A stretch of 15,031 bases of DNA from Hyphomicrobiales bacterium (GTDB lineage Bacteria; Pseudomonadota; Alphaproteobacteria; Rhizobiales; JAUVMS01): contig JAUVMS010000018.1 in assembly GCA_030600135.1 (NCBI GenBank), forward strand, positions 1-15,031, read 5' to 3'. The notes under the pieces were generated by a model. It saw only the letters and a list, made by a program, of their open reading frames with translations, ran no database searches and was not told the DNA's origin. Shown in pieces: positions 8,501-14,796 of the stretch (positions are counted from its first letter, which is position 1; each line of letters begins with the position of its first letter). A program made the position numbers and the translations under genes.

Positions 8501-9501
8501 CCCGCCAGGACGGCTTGCCGTTTGCCGAAGGTCGCGCAAATGTCGAATTCGCCGTTTTCGGACGAGGATTGAGTCCGCGCGGACTTGCGGCCGTTCTCGG
8601 CGGGGGCGGCACCGTATCGCTTTTCTCGGGAACCTTCCGTGCCTCATCACCGCTTGCCGTTGATGAAACCGTTCGGGCGGTCATTGAAGCAAAGGACGAA
8701 TTGGAAGAAGGCAAGCTCGAAACCTTGCTCAGGGAAAAGCTGTCTGAAGGCGGCTACAGCTTCGAGCGCCTAACGACGGACTTCACCATTCAGGACGGCG
8801 CGCTCCGAGCGCCACCCATTGGGCTGACGGGCGATCGTGCAAATCTGAGCATCAACACTTTCTTGAACGTTGCCAAACTAGCCCTCGACAGCAAATGGGA
8901 ACTAACGCCAATCACGAACGGCTCCGCCGCGCTACCTCGGGTGACCGCCGTCTACAGCGGCCGATTGGTTGAACTGGCGAGCATTGAGCCGAGAATAGAC
9001 GCTGCGGCCCTCGGACGCGAGCTGACGGTTCGCAAGATGGAAGGTGACGTCAAGCGGCTCGAGGAATTGCGCCGCATCGAGCGGGGACCCGCCACTCAAG
9101 ATCAAGGCGCAGCTGATCCTGCTCCTCGCCTGGATCCTGCCACCGATCTCGCGGCATCATCTGAGCGCAGCCGGATTTCAAAGCCGATCGATGGTATCGA
9201 CGTTGGCGAACTGCCGAACCTGGGTTCAGCAGGTAGCGTTGAGGGTGGCCAGCGAGTCGTCAACGGCACCGTCTCCGGTTCGGTGGTCGATCAATCGTCC
9301 ACTGAGCCGTCGTTGAGCGATTGGCAATCTGTCGCCGTGCCGACGCGCTCGACACGCAAACAGGTTGCTCCCAAGCGGATCGTGCCGGATCCACAAATTT
9401 CCAGGAGCATCCAGCGCAAGGCGTTGGAAGAGGAACGTAAGCAACGACGTGCGCGTCGAGCAAGAAGGCAGCGCCGGCGCAACCCGTTTGTTGATCGCTA
9501 A
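5542..9501 (+). CDS. AsmA-family giant membrane-anchored protein
   Basis: A 1319-residue AsmA/TamB-superfamily protein. Members are anchored in the inner membrane and are thought to form long hydrophobic grooves that carry phospholipids towards the outer membrane. One membrane helix lies at about 4-25 (FLLAVGGFLVVVLCALFAV). The AsmA N-terminal signature follows: FVDWNTHR, LLGREVRVGGEVNLRLLP and PYISFENVRVAD (to about 71). Long beta-rich repetitive sequence fills the middle. The AsmA_2-like C-terminal domain is at about 920-1150 (FEATALGGRLSGKG, AEGRANVEFAVFGRGLSPRGLA). The tail (about 1165-1319) is low-complexity and ends in some 30 very basic residues rich in Arg, Lys and Gln, unusual for a periplasmic end. 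It starts at TTG with a good Shine-Dalgarno. It is divergent from clc and converges on the RHH/fumC pair, so it is probably monocistronic. The family is secure; the specific paralogue is not, so no symbol is given. Confidence 0.9.
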   Translation: MNSFLLAVGGFLVVVLCALFAVPHFVDWNTHRSAFEAQATRLLGREVRVGGEVNLRLLPVPYISFENVRVADVTGRFDKPLVKLEAYTVWLSVPPLLQGRIEAREMELVRPRFQFAVDDQGRGNWQGLGGGDPDFPFAPKAVALRSAQIRDGVISLRGSGGQVLLAASKLDGELSAGALRGPYRFRGTVAQGDEQRELKISTGRISEQDGLNFKATLHGAADTATYVLEGTLQERAGELALEGGLTGRLPFPGKGGKDGAPNVLDLKATIEANTSRLRIAALALTFETAGKPQLVTGSADASWSEALSLSAKLQARWLDLDHLAGEGEPVAPWQAFRQAASFVERILPRETKTRLEVVIEKANLAHALVEDIDLRLSRDDGPLRLERFEVGLPGQAKLEMTGLVLSQQNGETGFSGDAALRGASLARLLAWASPSWTQSAPDVESHFSIRSNLAIDQSAMILRDVSGEIAGSTFRANLSQSFEHERIFDLHFESDRLDLRDMGNARLTFEDLRQVLAVGDTQASGDEANSLQQFLSQRDASFDVRIGQLVLSERTVNDLSANLQLRKGHLSISSLELASSDGLELDIKGDVNGFDTSPKGQLRYVAEARESGALKEMISFFGLEASDLVGPRVIEFLAPGRVAGVLEFGARGQGSIDLSIDGAAGGGRTMAQVRFDGSFDDIDGGTVDVTASLEHEDGHALLAKFAPSIRTQPATDRERRSGGRVGNPQPGLISIRASGTPRHGMTSVASFSAGGVQASYNGLITVAGEQASLEGRLTLSAADARDALALAGLGALRGQLIGPLGFRSDISLKNKKLTLARTRLTADGTSLSGGGTIESDGSGYHISLQSETDRASFAQLLGVLVESPAEPTVIRNAQSMVSALANVDDGANREWLSDRPFDLEPLQGITGTWRMKLAHLEITQGMTVLDAAMLFRFDADKIGLEDFEATALGGRLSGKGVLARARAGASFTLEARLADGNLAALGARQDGLPFAEGRANVEFAVFGRGLSPRGLAAVLGGGGTVSLFSGTFRASSPLAVDETVRAVIEAKDELEEGKLETLLREKLSEGGYSFERLTTDFTIQDGALRAPPIGLTGDRANLSINTFLNVAKLALDSKWELTPITNGSAALPRVTAVYSGRLVELASIEPRIDAAALGRELTVRKMEGDVKRLEELRRIERGPATQDQGAADPAPRLDPATDLAASSERSRISKPIDGIDVGELPNLGSAGSVEGGQRVVNGTVSGSVVDQSSTEPSLSDWQSVAVPTRSTRKQVAPKRIVPDPQISRSIQRKALEEERKQRRARRARRQRRRNPFVDR

Positions 9502-9550
9502 CACCCGTGACAAGTTTCGCCCGCGCCAGAGTTCGCGTTAGAGTTATCGT

Positions 9551-9566
9551 TGCCAATCCCTTGGCA
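9551..9566. terminator. Small hairpin between convergent asmA and RHH genes
   Basis: TGCCAA (9551-9556) and TTGGCA (9561-9566) form a perfect 6-bp stem with a 4-base loop in the 69-bp gap where the two transcripts meet. Neither strand has a T-run after it, so it is at best a weak bidirectional terminator. Confidence 0.3.
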
Positions 9567-9570
9567 CGAC

Positions 9571-9840
9571 CTATCGGCGCAACTGCTCAAACACATGGAC
9601 ACGAATGGCGCTTGAAAGACCACACGACGTGCCGCGCTCGGTATCGATCCGTGCCACCAAGTCAGCCAATGACACATCGTCTCGCGCCGCAACCTCTTTG
9701 AGCCCGTCCCAAAACGCCTCCTCGAGCGATATCGAGGTTCGATGCCCCGCGATCGTTAACGATCTTTTCCGTGGTCGCGCCGCGATGAAGCTCGTCGTCT
9801 GTCGGGTACGATGTTGGTCGCCAATCATCACCCGGATCAC
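9571..9840 (-). CDS. Ribbon-helix-helix (RHH_4-type) small protein
   Basis: An 89-residue protein whose core RKRSLTIAGHRTSISLEEAF (about 24-43) followed by WDGLKEVAARDDVSLADLVARID and SSAIRVHVFEQLR matches the RHH_4 ribbon-helix-helix family common in alphaproteobacteria. The N-terminal strand (SLTIAGHRTSISL) would contact DNA and the two helices would dimerise. It may be a transcription factor, but the target is unknown. The frame opens at GTG 9840, which overlaps the fumC stop as GTGA and suggests translational coupling. ATG 9828 (85 residues) or GTG 9831 are alternative starts, and none has a clear Shine-Dalgarno. There is no adjacent toxin gene, so an antitoxin role is unlikely. Co-transcribed with fumC. 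Confidence 0.85.
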   Translation of the reverse strand: MIRVMIGDQHRTRQTTSFIAARPRKRSLTIAGHRTSISLEEAFWDGLKEVAARDDVSLADLVARIDTERGTSCGLSSAIRVHVFEQLRR

Positions 9841-11234
9841 GTTGCCGCCGGTTTCACCATCGTTTCAGGCCGCACAATCCGATCAAAGTCGGCCTCGCTC
9901 ACATGTCCGAGCCTGAGCGCCTCGTCGCGCAGCGTCGTGCCGCGCTTGTGCGCATTCTTGGCGATCTCTGTCGCCTTGTCATAGCCAATTTCCGGCGCCA
10001 GTGCCGTCACCAGCATGAGCGAGCGCTCCGTCAGCTCGGCGATCCGCTCGTGGTTGGGCTCGATTCCGACGATGCACTTGTCGGTGAGGCTTCGACTGGC
10101 CTCGGCGATAAGGCGGATGGATTGCAGCACGTTGTAACCGATAACCGGCTTGAAGACGTTGAGCTCGAAGTGGCCCTGAGACCCGGCGAAACTAACCGTC
10201 GTGTTGTTGCCCATCACCTGACAGCACACCATGGTCATCGCCTCGCACTGGGTCGGGTTGACCTTGCCCGGCATGATGGACGAGCCCGGCTCGTTCTCTG
10301 GCAGCGAAAGTTCTGCAAATCCAGAGCGTGGGCCCGACCCCAACAAGCGGATGTCGCTGGCAATCTTGAACAAGCTGACTGCCAGGACATTGAGTGCACC
10401 AGAGACCTCGACCATCGCGTCATGGGCGGCCAACGCCTCGAATTTGTTCGGCGCCGTGACGAACGGCAGTCCTGTGATCGTCGCCACATGCGCTGCAAAA
10501 CTCTCGGCAAATCCGGCCTTCGAATTAATGCCGGTGCCGACCGCCGTCCCGCCTTGGGCCAAGGCATAGAGCCGCGGCAACGTCGCGTGCACACGCGCAA
10601 TGCCGTTGCGCACTTGGGTGGCGTAGCCAGAGAACTCTTGGCCAAGGGTGAGCGGTGTTGCGTCCTGCAGATGGGTTCGCCCGATCTTGATAATGTCCGA
10701 CCATGCCGCCGCCTTGTCTTCGAGCGCACCGGCGATGTGATCCAGGCTCGGCAAGAGCAGATGGTGGATTTGCTCGGCGGCGGAGATATGCATCGCCGTC
10801 GGAAACGTATCGTTTGACGATTGCGAACGGTTGACGTGATCGTTCGGGTGAACCGGCGATTTCGTGCCGCGGCCGCCGCCGAGAATTTCATTGGCGCAAT
10901 TGGCGATCACCTCGTTGGCATTCATGTTGGATTGGGTGCCGGAGCCGGTTTGCCAGACGACCAACGGGAAATTGTCGTCAAGTTCACCGGCAATTACTTT
11001 GTCGGCGGCCTCCGCGATGGCGTGGCCAATCCGGGCCTCGATGAGACCCTGCTCCACATTGGTTGCCGCCGCCGCCTTTTTGATGATGCCGAGCGCGCGC
11101 ACCAATGCGGCGGGCATGGTTTCCGTGCCAATCTTGAAATTGCCGAGACTGCGCTGCGTCTGCGCGCCCCAATACTTATCGGCCGGCACTTCGAGCGGCC
11201 CGAAAGAGTCGGTTTCAGTGCGAGTCGTGGTCAT
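9837..11234 (-). CDS. fumC: Class II fumarate hydratase
   Basis: Iron-independent homotetrameric fumarase of the TCA cycle; it interconverts fumarate and (S)-malate in the cytoplasm. The length (465) and residue numbering match E. coli FumC closely. TGSGTQSNMNANEV is at 96-109, the HPNDHVN site at 129-135, SSND at 139-142, catalytic His188 in GRTHLQ (185-190), and the lyase signature GSSIMPGKVNPTQCE at 317-331 with the mobile-loop Ser318/319. The start at ATG 11234 has AGGA seven bases upstream. The gene is first in a two-gene unit with the RHH gene, whose GTG overlaps its TGA stop. A promoter candidate (-10 TATGAT) lies about 65 bp upstream. I see no defects. Confidence 0.97.
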   Translation of the reverse strand: MTTTRTETDSFGPLEVPADKYWGAQTQRSLGNFKIGTETMPAALVRALGIIKKAAAATNVEQGLIEARIGHAIAEAADKVIAGELDDNFPLVVWQTGSGTQSNMNANEVIANCANEILGGGRGTKSPVHPNDHVNRSQSSNDTFPTAMHISAAEQIHHLLLPSLDHIAGALEDKAAAWSDIIKIGRTHLQDATPLTLGQEFSGYATQVRNGIARVHATLPRLYALAQGGTAVGTGINSKAGFAESFAAHVATITGLPFVTAPNKFEALAAHDAMVEVSGALNVLAVSLFKIASDIRLLGSGPRSGFAELSLPENEPGSSIMPGKVNPTQCEAMTMVCCQVMGNNTTVSFAGSQGHFELNVFKPVIGYNVLQSIRLIAEASRSLTDKCIVGIEPNHERIAELTERSLMLVTALAPEIGYDKATEIAKNAHKRGTTLRDEALRLGHVSEADFDRIVRPETMVKPAAT

Positions 11235-11240
11235 TGTCGG

Positions 11241-11246
11241 ATCCTC
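11241..11246 (-). promoter_or_regulatory. Ribosome binding site of fumC
   Basis: The minus strand reads GAGGAT, with the AGGA core seven bases before ATG 11234. It fits a conventional Shine-Dalgarno. Confidence 0.6.
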
Positions 11247-11298
11247 GTCCTATCGCAAGCAAGCAATCGCGGATCTTGTTGAAGTCAGGTTTCAGGGG

Positions 11299-11326
11299 AT
11301 CATAGCGAGGTATTGTCGTTTGGAAA
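11299..11326 (-). promoter_or_regulatory. Candidate sigma-70-type promoter of fumC-RHH
   Basis: The minus strand shows TTTCCA (11326-11321) as -35, a 16-bp spacer and TATGAT (11304-11299) as -10. Transcription would begin near 11292, giving a leader of about 58 bases. The -10 is good (5 of 6), the -35 moderate (4 of 6). Found by eye only. Confidence 0.4.
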
Positions 11327-11481
11327 GATTGTTAAACGCCCGGTCGTTTCGCGATGACCTCCAGCGCCATCGAGCGCTTGAAAGTGTTTCAACGAACTGC
11401 GCCTGACACAAGGTGATGGTTAGCCGAAAATTCCGGCAAATTTGGAAGAATATTTTAATTCAGTCAAACCGCCGAAAATTT

Positions 11482-11497
11482 GTATCAGTACGTATCA
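11482..11497. promoter_or_regulatory. Direct-repeat operator candidate upstream of the RTX gene
   Basis: GTATCA occurs at 11482-11487 and again at 11492-11497, a 10-bp period that puts both copies on one face of the helix. It lies just downstream of the second GCCGAAAATT copy in the AT-rich segment. No regulator is known. Confidence 0.3.
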
Positions 11498-11792
11498 CAA
11501 CAATAAGGTCCTGCTTAGTCATGGATACCTGCTGTCGTTGACTTTGCATGGTCCAGACGATGCTATGTGCACGCCGATCGCACTGAGCGGCACATTGGCG
11601 TGCCAGCGGAGCTTGTAAGACCTGAGCGGTCCAAGCGGAGCTGGATCTCCAAGGGGGACTCACTCTCTCAAACAAACCGGCGGTTTTCGCGTTCATGCGC
11701 ACCAGCGGCGACAGGAACATTGGAACGCTGCTTGATCGGCATAGTGCGTTAACCGGCTAAACAAGCCAGCTTGACAGTGGGAGTTACTAGTA

Positions 11793-13517
11793 ATGGTTTT
11801 GGTCACTAACGGTGATGAACTGAATGCGGCACTGACCAACGCCCAGCCGGGAGATGTCATCGAGCTGGCGTCTGGTGAATACGGCGATGTCACGCTCAAG
11901 AACCATGTGCTGAGCGACTACGTTACGATCAGATCACAAGATCCGAACCAACCGGCGGAATTCGAAACTCTTGCCGTCAAACTGTCCAGTCATCTGCGCT
12001 TTGAAAACATTCAAGTGCACCACGTCCTGGAGGAAGGTGAGCCTGATTGGGTAACGGCGTTCCGGGTCGACAAGAGCGATCATATTCAGGTTGTCGACTC
12101 ATTGATCTATGGCCACGACGACGGCATTAACACCAATGACGGTCAAGGTTTTCTGGCTCTCGATTCAAGTTATATTCTGCTCGAGGGCAACGAGTTTCAC
12201 GACCTCAAGTCCGGCGCAAGTTTTGGCCGCAGTGAAGAGGTGGAAGTTCGCGATAACTCGTTCCATGACTTACGCGCCGACGGCGTGATGTTCGGCAGCG
12301 TCTCCCACGTGGTCATCGAGGACAACACGTTCACGAGTTTTCATCCCGCCGCGGGCGATCATCCCGACATGATCCAGTTCTGGAACAACGGTGCCGTCCA
12401 GGATATGGAAGACGTTGTCATCCGCAACAACGACCTGCTCAAGGGCGACGGCGATAATGTCCAAGGGATATTCATCCAGGGCGTGCCGCCCGGAGAGGTC
12501 GGGACCTTTCCCTTTGAAGCCCGTGACTTCCTCATTGAAGGAAACAACATCGATGGCGGCGCGGCGCAAGGCATCTGGGTCTACGATGTCGAGAATGTCA
12601 CCATTCGCGCCAATATCGTCACAGAGGCAGATGGAGCCGGTCTAATCCCCACGATTCGCACGATCAACGCATTGGTGGAGGATAATACGGCTCCCGGCTA
12701 CGACGACGTCGATTCCATCGGAACGGTTTACGGCAACAACGTTGTAACCCAGGGCGCCATCGGCGAGACCATTGTCGGAACAAGTGGCGACGATACACTT
12801 CAGGGCGGCGCCGACGCCGACACCATAAACGGCGGCGACGGCAACGATACGCTTTTTGGTCACGGCGGCGCCGACTTCATGAGAGGAGACCGAGGCGACG
12901 ACGTCCTTTGGGGTGGCGATGCCAATGATGAGCTGCACGGCGGCGATGGCTCCGACGTTCTCTACGGTGGCGAAGGTAAGGACCGGCTTTTTGGCGAAGT
13001 CGGAGAGGACATTATTTACGGCGACAGCGGCGATGACATGTTGAACGGGGGATCCGGCTCCGACGAAATGCACGGTGGCGACGGCAATGACGGATTTTTC
13101 GGTGGCGGCAACGACGATCTCATTTATGGCGAGGGTGGCAATGATACCGTGTTTGGTGACAGCGGCGCCGATCTCATCTACGGCGGTGCCGGCAACGATA
13201 CGCTCTACGGCGGTAGTGGAGCAGACGGGCTTCACGGCGGTACCGGCGACGACACGCTCGTCGGTGGTTCGAGTGGTGACAGCTTCGTCTTTCAGCCCGG
13301 CGACGGCAACGACGTCATTACCGACTTCTCTGCGGGACAAGGTGTCAGCGATATAATCGAAATCTACAGCAGTGCGTTTGCCTCCGCCGACGATGCCATC
13401 GCTGCTGCCTACCAAGATAGTGCCGACACTGTCATTGATATCGACCTGTCGACCAGCATCCGCCTCACAGGTGTCGACGTTTCGGAGTTAAACACAGACG
13501 ATTTCCTTATCGCCTGA
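11793..13517 (+). CDS. Secreted right-handed beta-helix protein with RTX calcium-binding repeats
   Basis: A 574-residue protein without an N-terminal signal peptide. Residues 1-60 (GDVIELASGEYGDVTLKN) open a right-handed parallel beta-helix typical of polysaccharide lyases and epimerases. About nine rungs follow to 320, with recurring V-I-E-D/G-N-x-F turns (for example 127-135, 149-157, 172-180, 207-214, 246-253). Residues 329-490 are 18 gapless RTX nonapeptides (GGxGxDxLx) that fold on binding Ca2+, with a degenerate 19th at 491-499. The end (about 500-574) has DGNDVITDF and a hydrophobic finish DDFLIA, as in type I secretion substrates. Expected location is outside the cell after folding with Ca2+. 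No ABC exporter, membrane fusion or TolC gene is nearby. The architecture recalls AlgE mannuronan C5-epimerases, but their DPHE motif is not seen, so substrate and activity are unassigned. GGGAG (11779-11783) precedes ATG 11793, and an in-frame TGA at 11772 excludes longer starts. Confidence 0.88.
   Translation: MVLVTNGDELNAALTNAQPGDVIELASGEYGDVTLKNHVLSDYVTIRSQDPNQPAEFETLAVKLSSHLRFENIQVHHVLEEGEPDWVTAFRVDKSDHIQVVDSLIYGHDDGINTNDGQGFLALDSSYILLEGNEFHDLKSGASFGRSEEVEVRDNSFHDLRADGVMFGSVSHVVIEDNTFTSFHPAAGDHPDMIQFWNNGAVQDMEDVVIRNNDLLKGDGDNVQGIFIQGVPPGEVGTFPFEARDFLIEGNNIDGGAAQGIWVYDVENVTIRANIVTEADGAGLIPTIRTINALVEDNTAPGYDDVDSIGTVYGNNVVTQGAIGETIVGTSGDDTLQGGADADTINGGDGNDTLFGHGGADFMRGDRGDDVLWGGDANDELHGGDGSDVLYGGEGKDRLFGEVGEDIIYGDSGDDMLNGGSGSDEMHGGDGNDGFFGGGNDDLIYGEGGNDTVFGDSGADLIYGGAGNDTLYGGSGADGLHGGTGDDTLVGGSSGDSFVFQPGDGNDVITDFSAGQGVSDIIEIYSSAFASADDAIAAAYQDSADTVIDIDLSTSIRLTGVDVSELNTDDFLIA
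12777..13262 (+). repeat. 18 tandem 27-bp RTX units coding for GGxGxDxUx nonapeptides
   Basis: Eighteen in-frame units of exactly 27 bp run without interruption, encoding residues 329-490 of the beta-helix protein. The DNA copies are diverged and resemble each other mainly at GGCGG-CGAC positions, so the repeat is conserved as protein rather than recently duplicated. Several units have lost a canonical ligand (GHGGADFMR, GGSGADGLH, GDSGADLIY), which should weaken Ca2+ binding at those turns. Confidence 0.92.
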
Positions 13518-13518
13518 G

Positions 13519-13559
13519 CAGTGCAAGCAGCGCCGATCGTGTCGGCGCCAGTGCAAGCA
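13519..13559. terminator. Hairpin between 11-bp direct repeats behind the RTX gene
   Basis: GCGCCGA (13530-13536) and TCGGCGC (13542-13548) form a perfect 7-bp GC-rich stem with a 5-base loop, starting 13 bases after the RTX stop. The direct repeat CAGTGCAAGCA lies on both sides, at 13519-13529 and 13549-13559, a 30-bp period. The place between convergent genes suits transcription termination or 3'-end protection, but no T-run follows on either strand. Confidence 0.45.
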
Positions 13560-13592
13560 TGCCTCACTGTTCGTTGAACTAACCCGACGCGG

Positions 13593-14549
13593 CTACAACT
13601 CCAGTGTGTCGAGGGCAGCGTGATAGATGCGATCGACCAGGGCGTCCCCATCCGGATGCCATCGCCACACATGCTCCAACATAACGCCCGAGTTGATTTC
13701 CAGCACAAAGTCCTCATCGCCGACGCTGACGATATCAACCGAGCCGAAACTGGCGTTGACGGCCTTCATGGCGGCACGTGCGAGCGTAAGTTTTTGCTGG
13801 GCGTCGGCGCTTGCAGCATCGACCACGTCTGGCGCTGCCCCAAGGCCCAGATTATGCCGCCATTGCAGCATGACGACTTCACCGGTCGCGGGCGTTGCCG
13901 CGAGGTCGCAATCGAGCGCTTCGAGCGCCTCTTGCGACAACTCCAGTCGGCCTGCCTCGCGCGCTCGCGCGATCAACCCGCGCACGCTCGTTTGCCCATC
14001 CCCCGTCACCCCAGGCCGCTCCTTGGCATAGGCCAACAGGCACGCGCCCTCGAGAAGCACGAACCGGGCTTCTTGATCGATCTTGAGAAAAGGGCTCATG
14101 CAAATCGAGCGACAGGTCGTGAAGAGCTCTGTCGTATGGCGCTCCAGCTCGCTCAATGTGCGTGAGCGAAAAACCTCGCGTCCGCCTGTTCCCTCGTTGT
14201 CCTTGAGCACGACGTCCTGGCCAAAAGCCTCGAACGCTGCGAGCATCTCCGGCCAATTGCTATCGACATCGACATGCTCGAACAAGCGCGGGTGGAGGAA
14301 GAGCCGATGGACCACCGTCGCCACGCCATTGGCCGCCAGAACAGTCGAGGTTGCGGCCTTGTCATTGCAAATCTTGAGCGTCGACGAGGGATTGAGACCA
14401 AGATCATAGCCAAAGAGGTGATGCACACGTTCGCCGCGCACCAACTGCACGATCCAATCATGCGATAGGCGCTCGATGGCGATGCCGCTTGGCTCGCAGT
14501 AGCGCTGAATGCTTTGGAGAATGACGCGTTCGTGATTTTTCATTGGCAT
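13593..14549 (-). CDS. ATP-grasp superfamily ligase, substrate unknown
   Basis: A 318-residue cytoplasmic enzyme expected to join a carboxylate to an amine or thiol through an acyl-phosphate, using ATP. ATP-grasp features run in order: NDKAATSTVLAANGVAT (62-78), the element that precedes the central domain; a lysine plus flexible nucleotide loop VLKDNEGTGGREVF (114-127); GVTGDGQTSVRGLI (180-193), like the 'GDG-T-eLI' segment of cyanophycin synthetase and GshF-type ligases; RHNLGLGA (231-238); and the metal-binding VLEINSG (282-288) with Glu284 and Asn286. Length is near glutathione synthetase or RimK, but no partner gene points to a substrate. ATG 14549 is used; ATG 14543 is a close alternative, with no clear Shine-Dalgarno for either. 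It converges on the RTX gene with a 75-bp gap and lies 247 bp downstream of the probable sspB. It could make a peptide-like small molecule or modify a protein end. Confidence 0.82.
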   Translation of the reverse strand: MPMKNHERVILQSIQRYCEPSGIAIERLSHDWIVQLVRGERVHHLFGYDLGLNPSSTLKICNDKAATSTVLAANGVATVVHRLFLHPRLFEHVDVDSNWPEMLAAFEAFGQDVVLKDNEGTGGREVFRSRTLSELERHTTELFTTCRSICMSPFLKIDQEARFVLLEGACLLAYAKERPGVTGDGQTSVRGLIARAREAGRLELSQEALEALDCDLAATPATGEVVMLQWRHNLGLGAAPDVVDAASADAQQKLTLARAAMKAVNASFGSVDIVSVGDEDFVLEINSGVMLEHVWRWHPDGDALVDRIYHAALDTLEL

Positions 14550-14796
14550 GAACCGGCGCTCTGCGATCGTGCCTATCTAGCCTGCATTGCTCATAGTGTC
14601 ACGACCGTCGAGGAGGTGGCCTGACGGGTGCAGCGGAAATTCCGATTGGGCCGGTATGTTGCCGTCAGATGGGGCACCTGGCCGGAGCTGGTTGCCAGGG
14701 CGAGGCCCAGTGCTCGCGACGTGCGTCTGCGCCTTGCATCCGAACGTCCAAGCCCTTCCCGCACCAAGCTTCAAATTCGCTGGAATGAAATGCTGA
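14550..14796. other. Gap between probable sspB and the ATP-grasp gene
   Basis: 247 bp with no protein-like frame. The open frames on either strand here (14587-14796 plus, 14628-14990 plus, 14577-14885 minus) have irregular composition and overlap the conserved sspB end. I see no clear terminator or promoter, although the distance suggests that the ATP-grasp gene has its own promoter. Confidence 0.4.

Larger units (their letters stand above)
11235..11792. other. Divergent non-coding region between fumC and the RTX gene
   Basis: 558 bp between outward-facing genes. The fumC side holds its RBS and a -35/-10 candidate. The part at about 11420-11510 is AT-rich and carries the 10-bp direct repeat GCCGAAAATT (11423-11432 and 11471-11480) and a GTATCA pair exactly one helical turn apart (11482 and 11492). 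On the RTX side a TTGACT (11538-11543) with TGCTAT 17 bp on (11561-11566) is a weak promoter candidate with a leader of about 220 bases. The short open frames here (11460-11720 minus, 11567-11752 plus) do not look like proteins. Confidence 0.55.

Noticed and set aside
9571..9840. Antitoxin of a toxin-antitoxin pair
   Set aside because: The protein is RHH_4-type and sits behind fumC; no toxin-like gene lies on either side.
9903..10817. 304-residue plus-strand frame antisense to fumC
   Set aside because: fumC is intact with all catalytic motifs; this frame is a GC-bias shadow.
12777..13262. CRISPR array or minisatellite
   Set aside because: The 27-bp periodicity is gapless, in frame and encodes GGxGxDxUx; there are no spacers.
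12642..13415. 257-residue minus-strand frame opposite the RTX repeats
   Set aside because: Its regular Val/Ala-rich repeats are only the antisense reading of the 27-bp RTX units.
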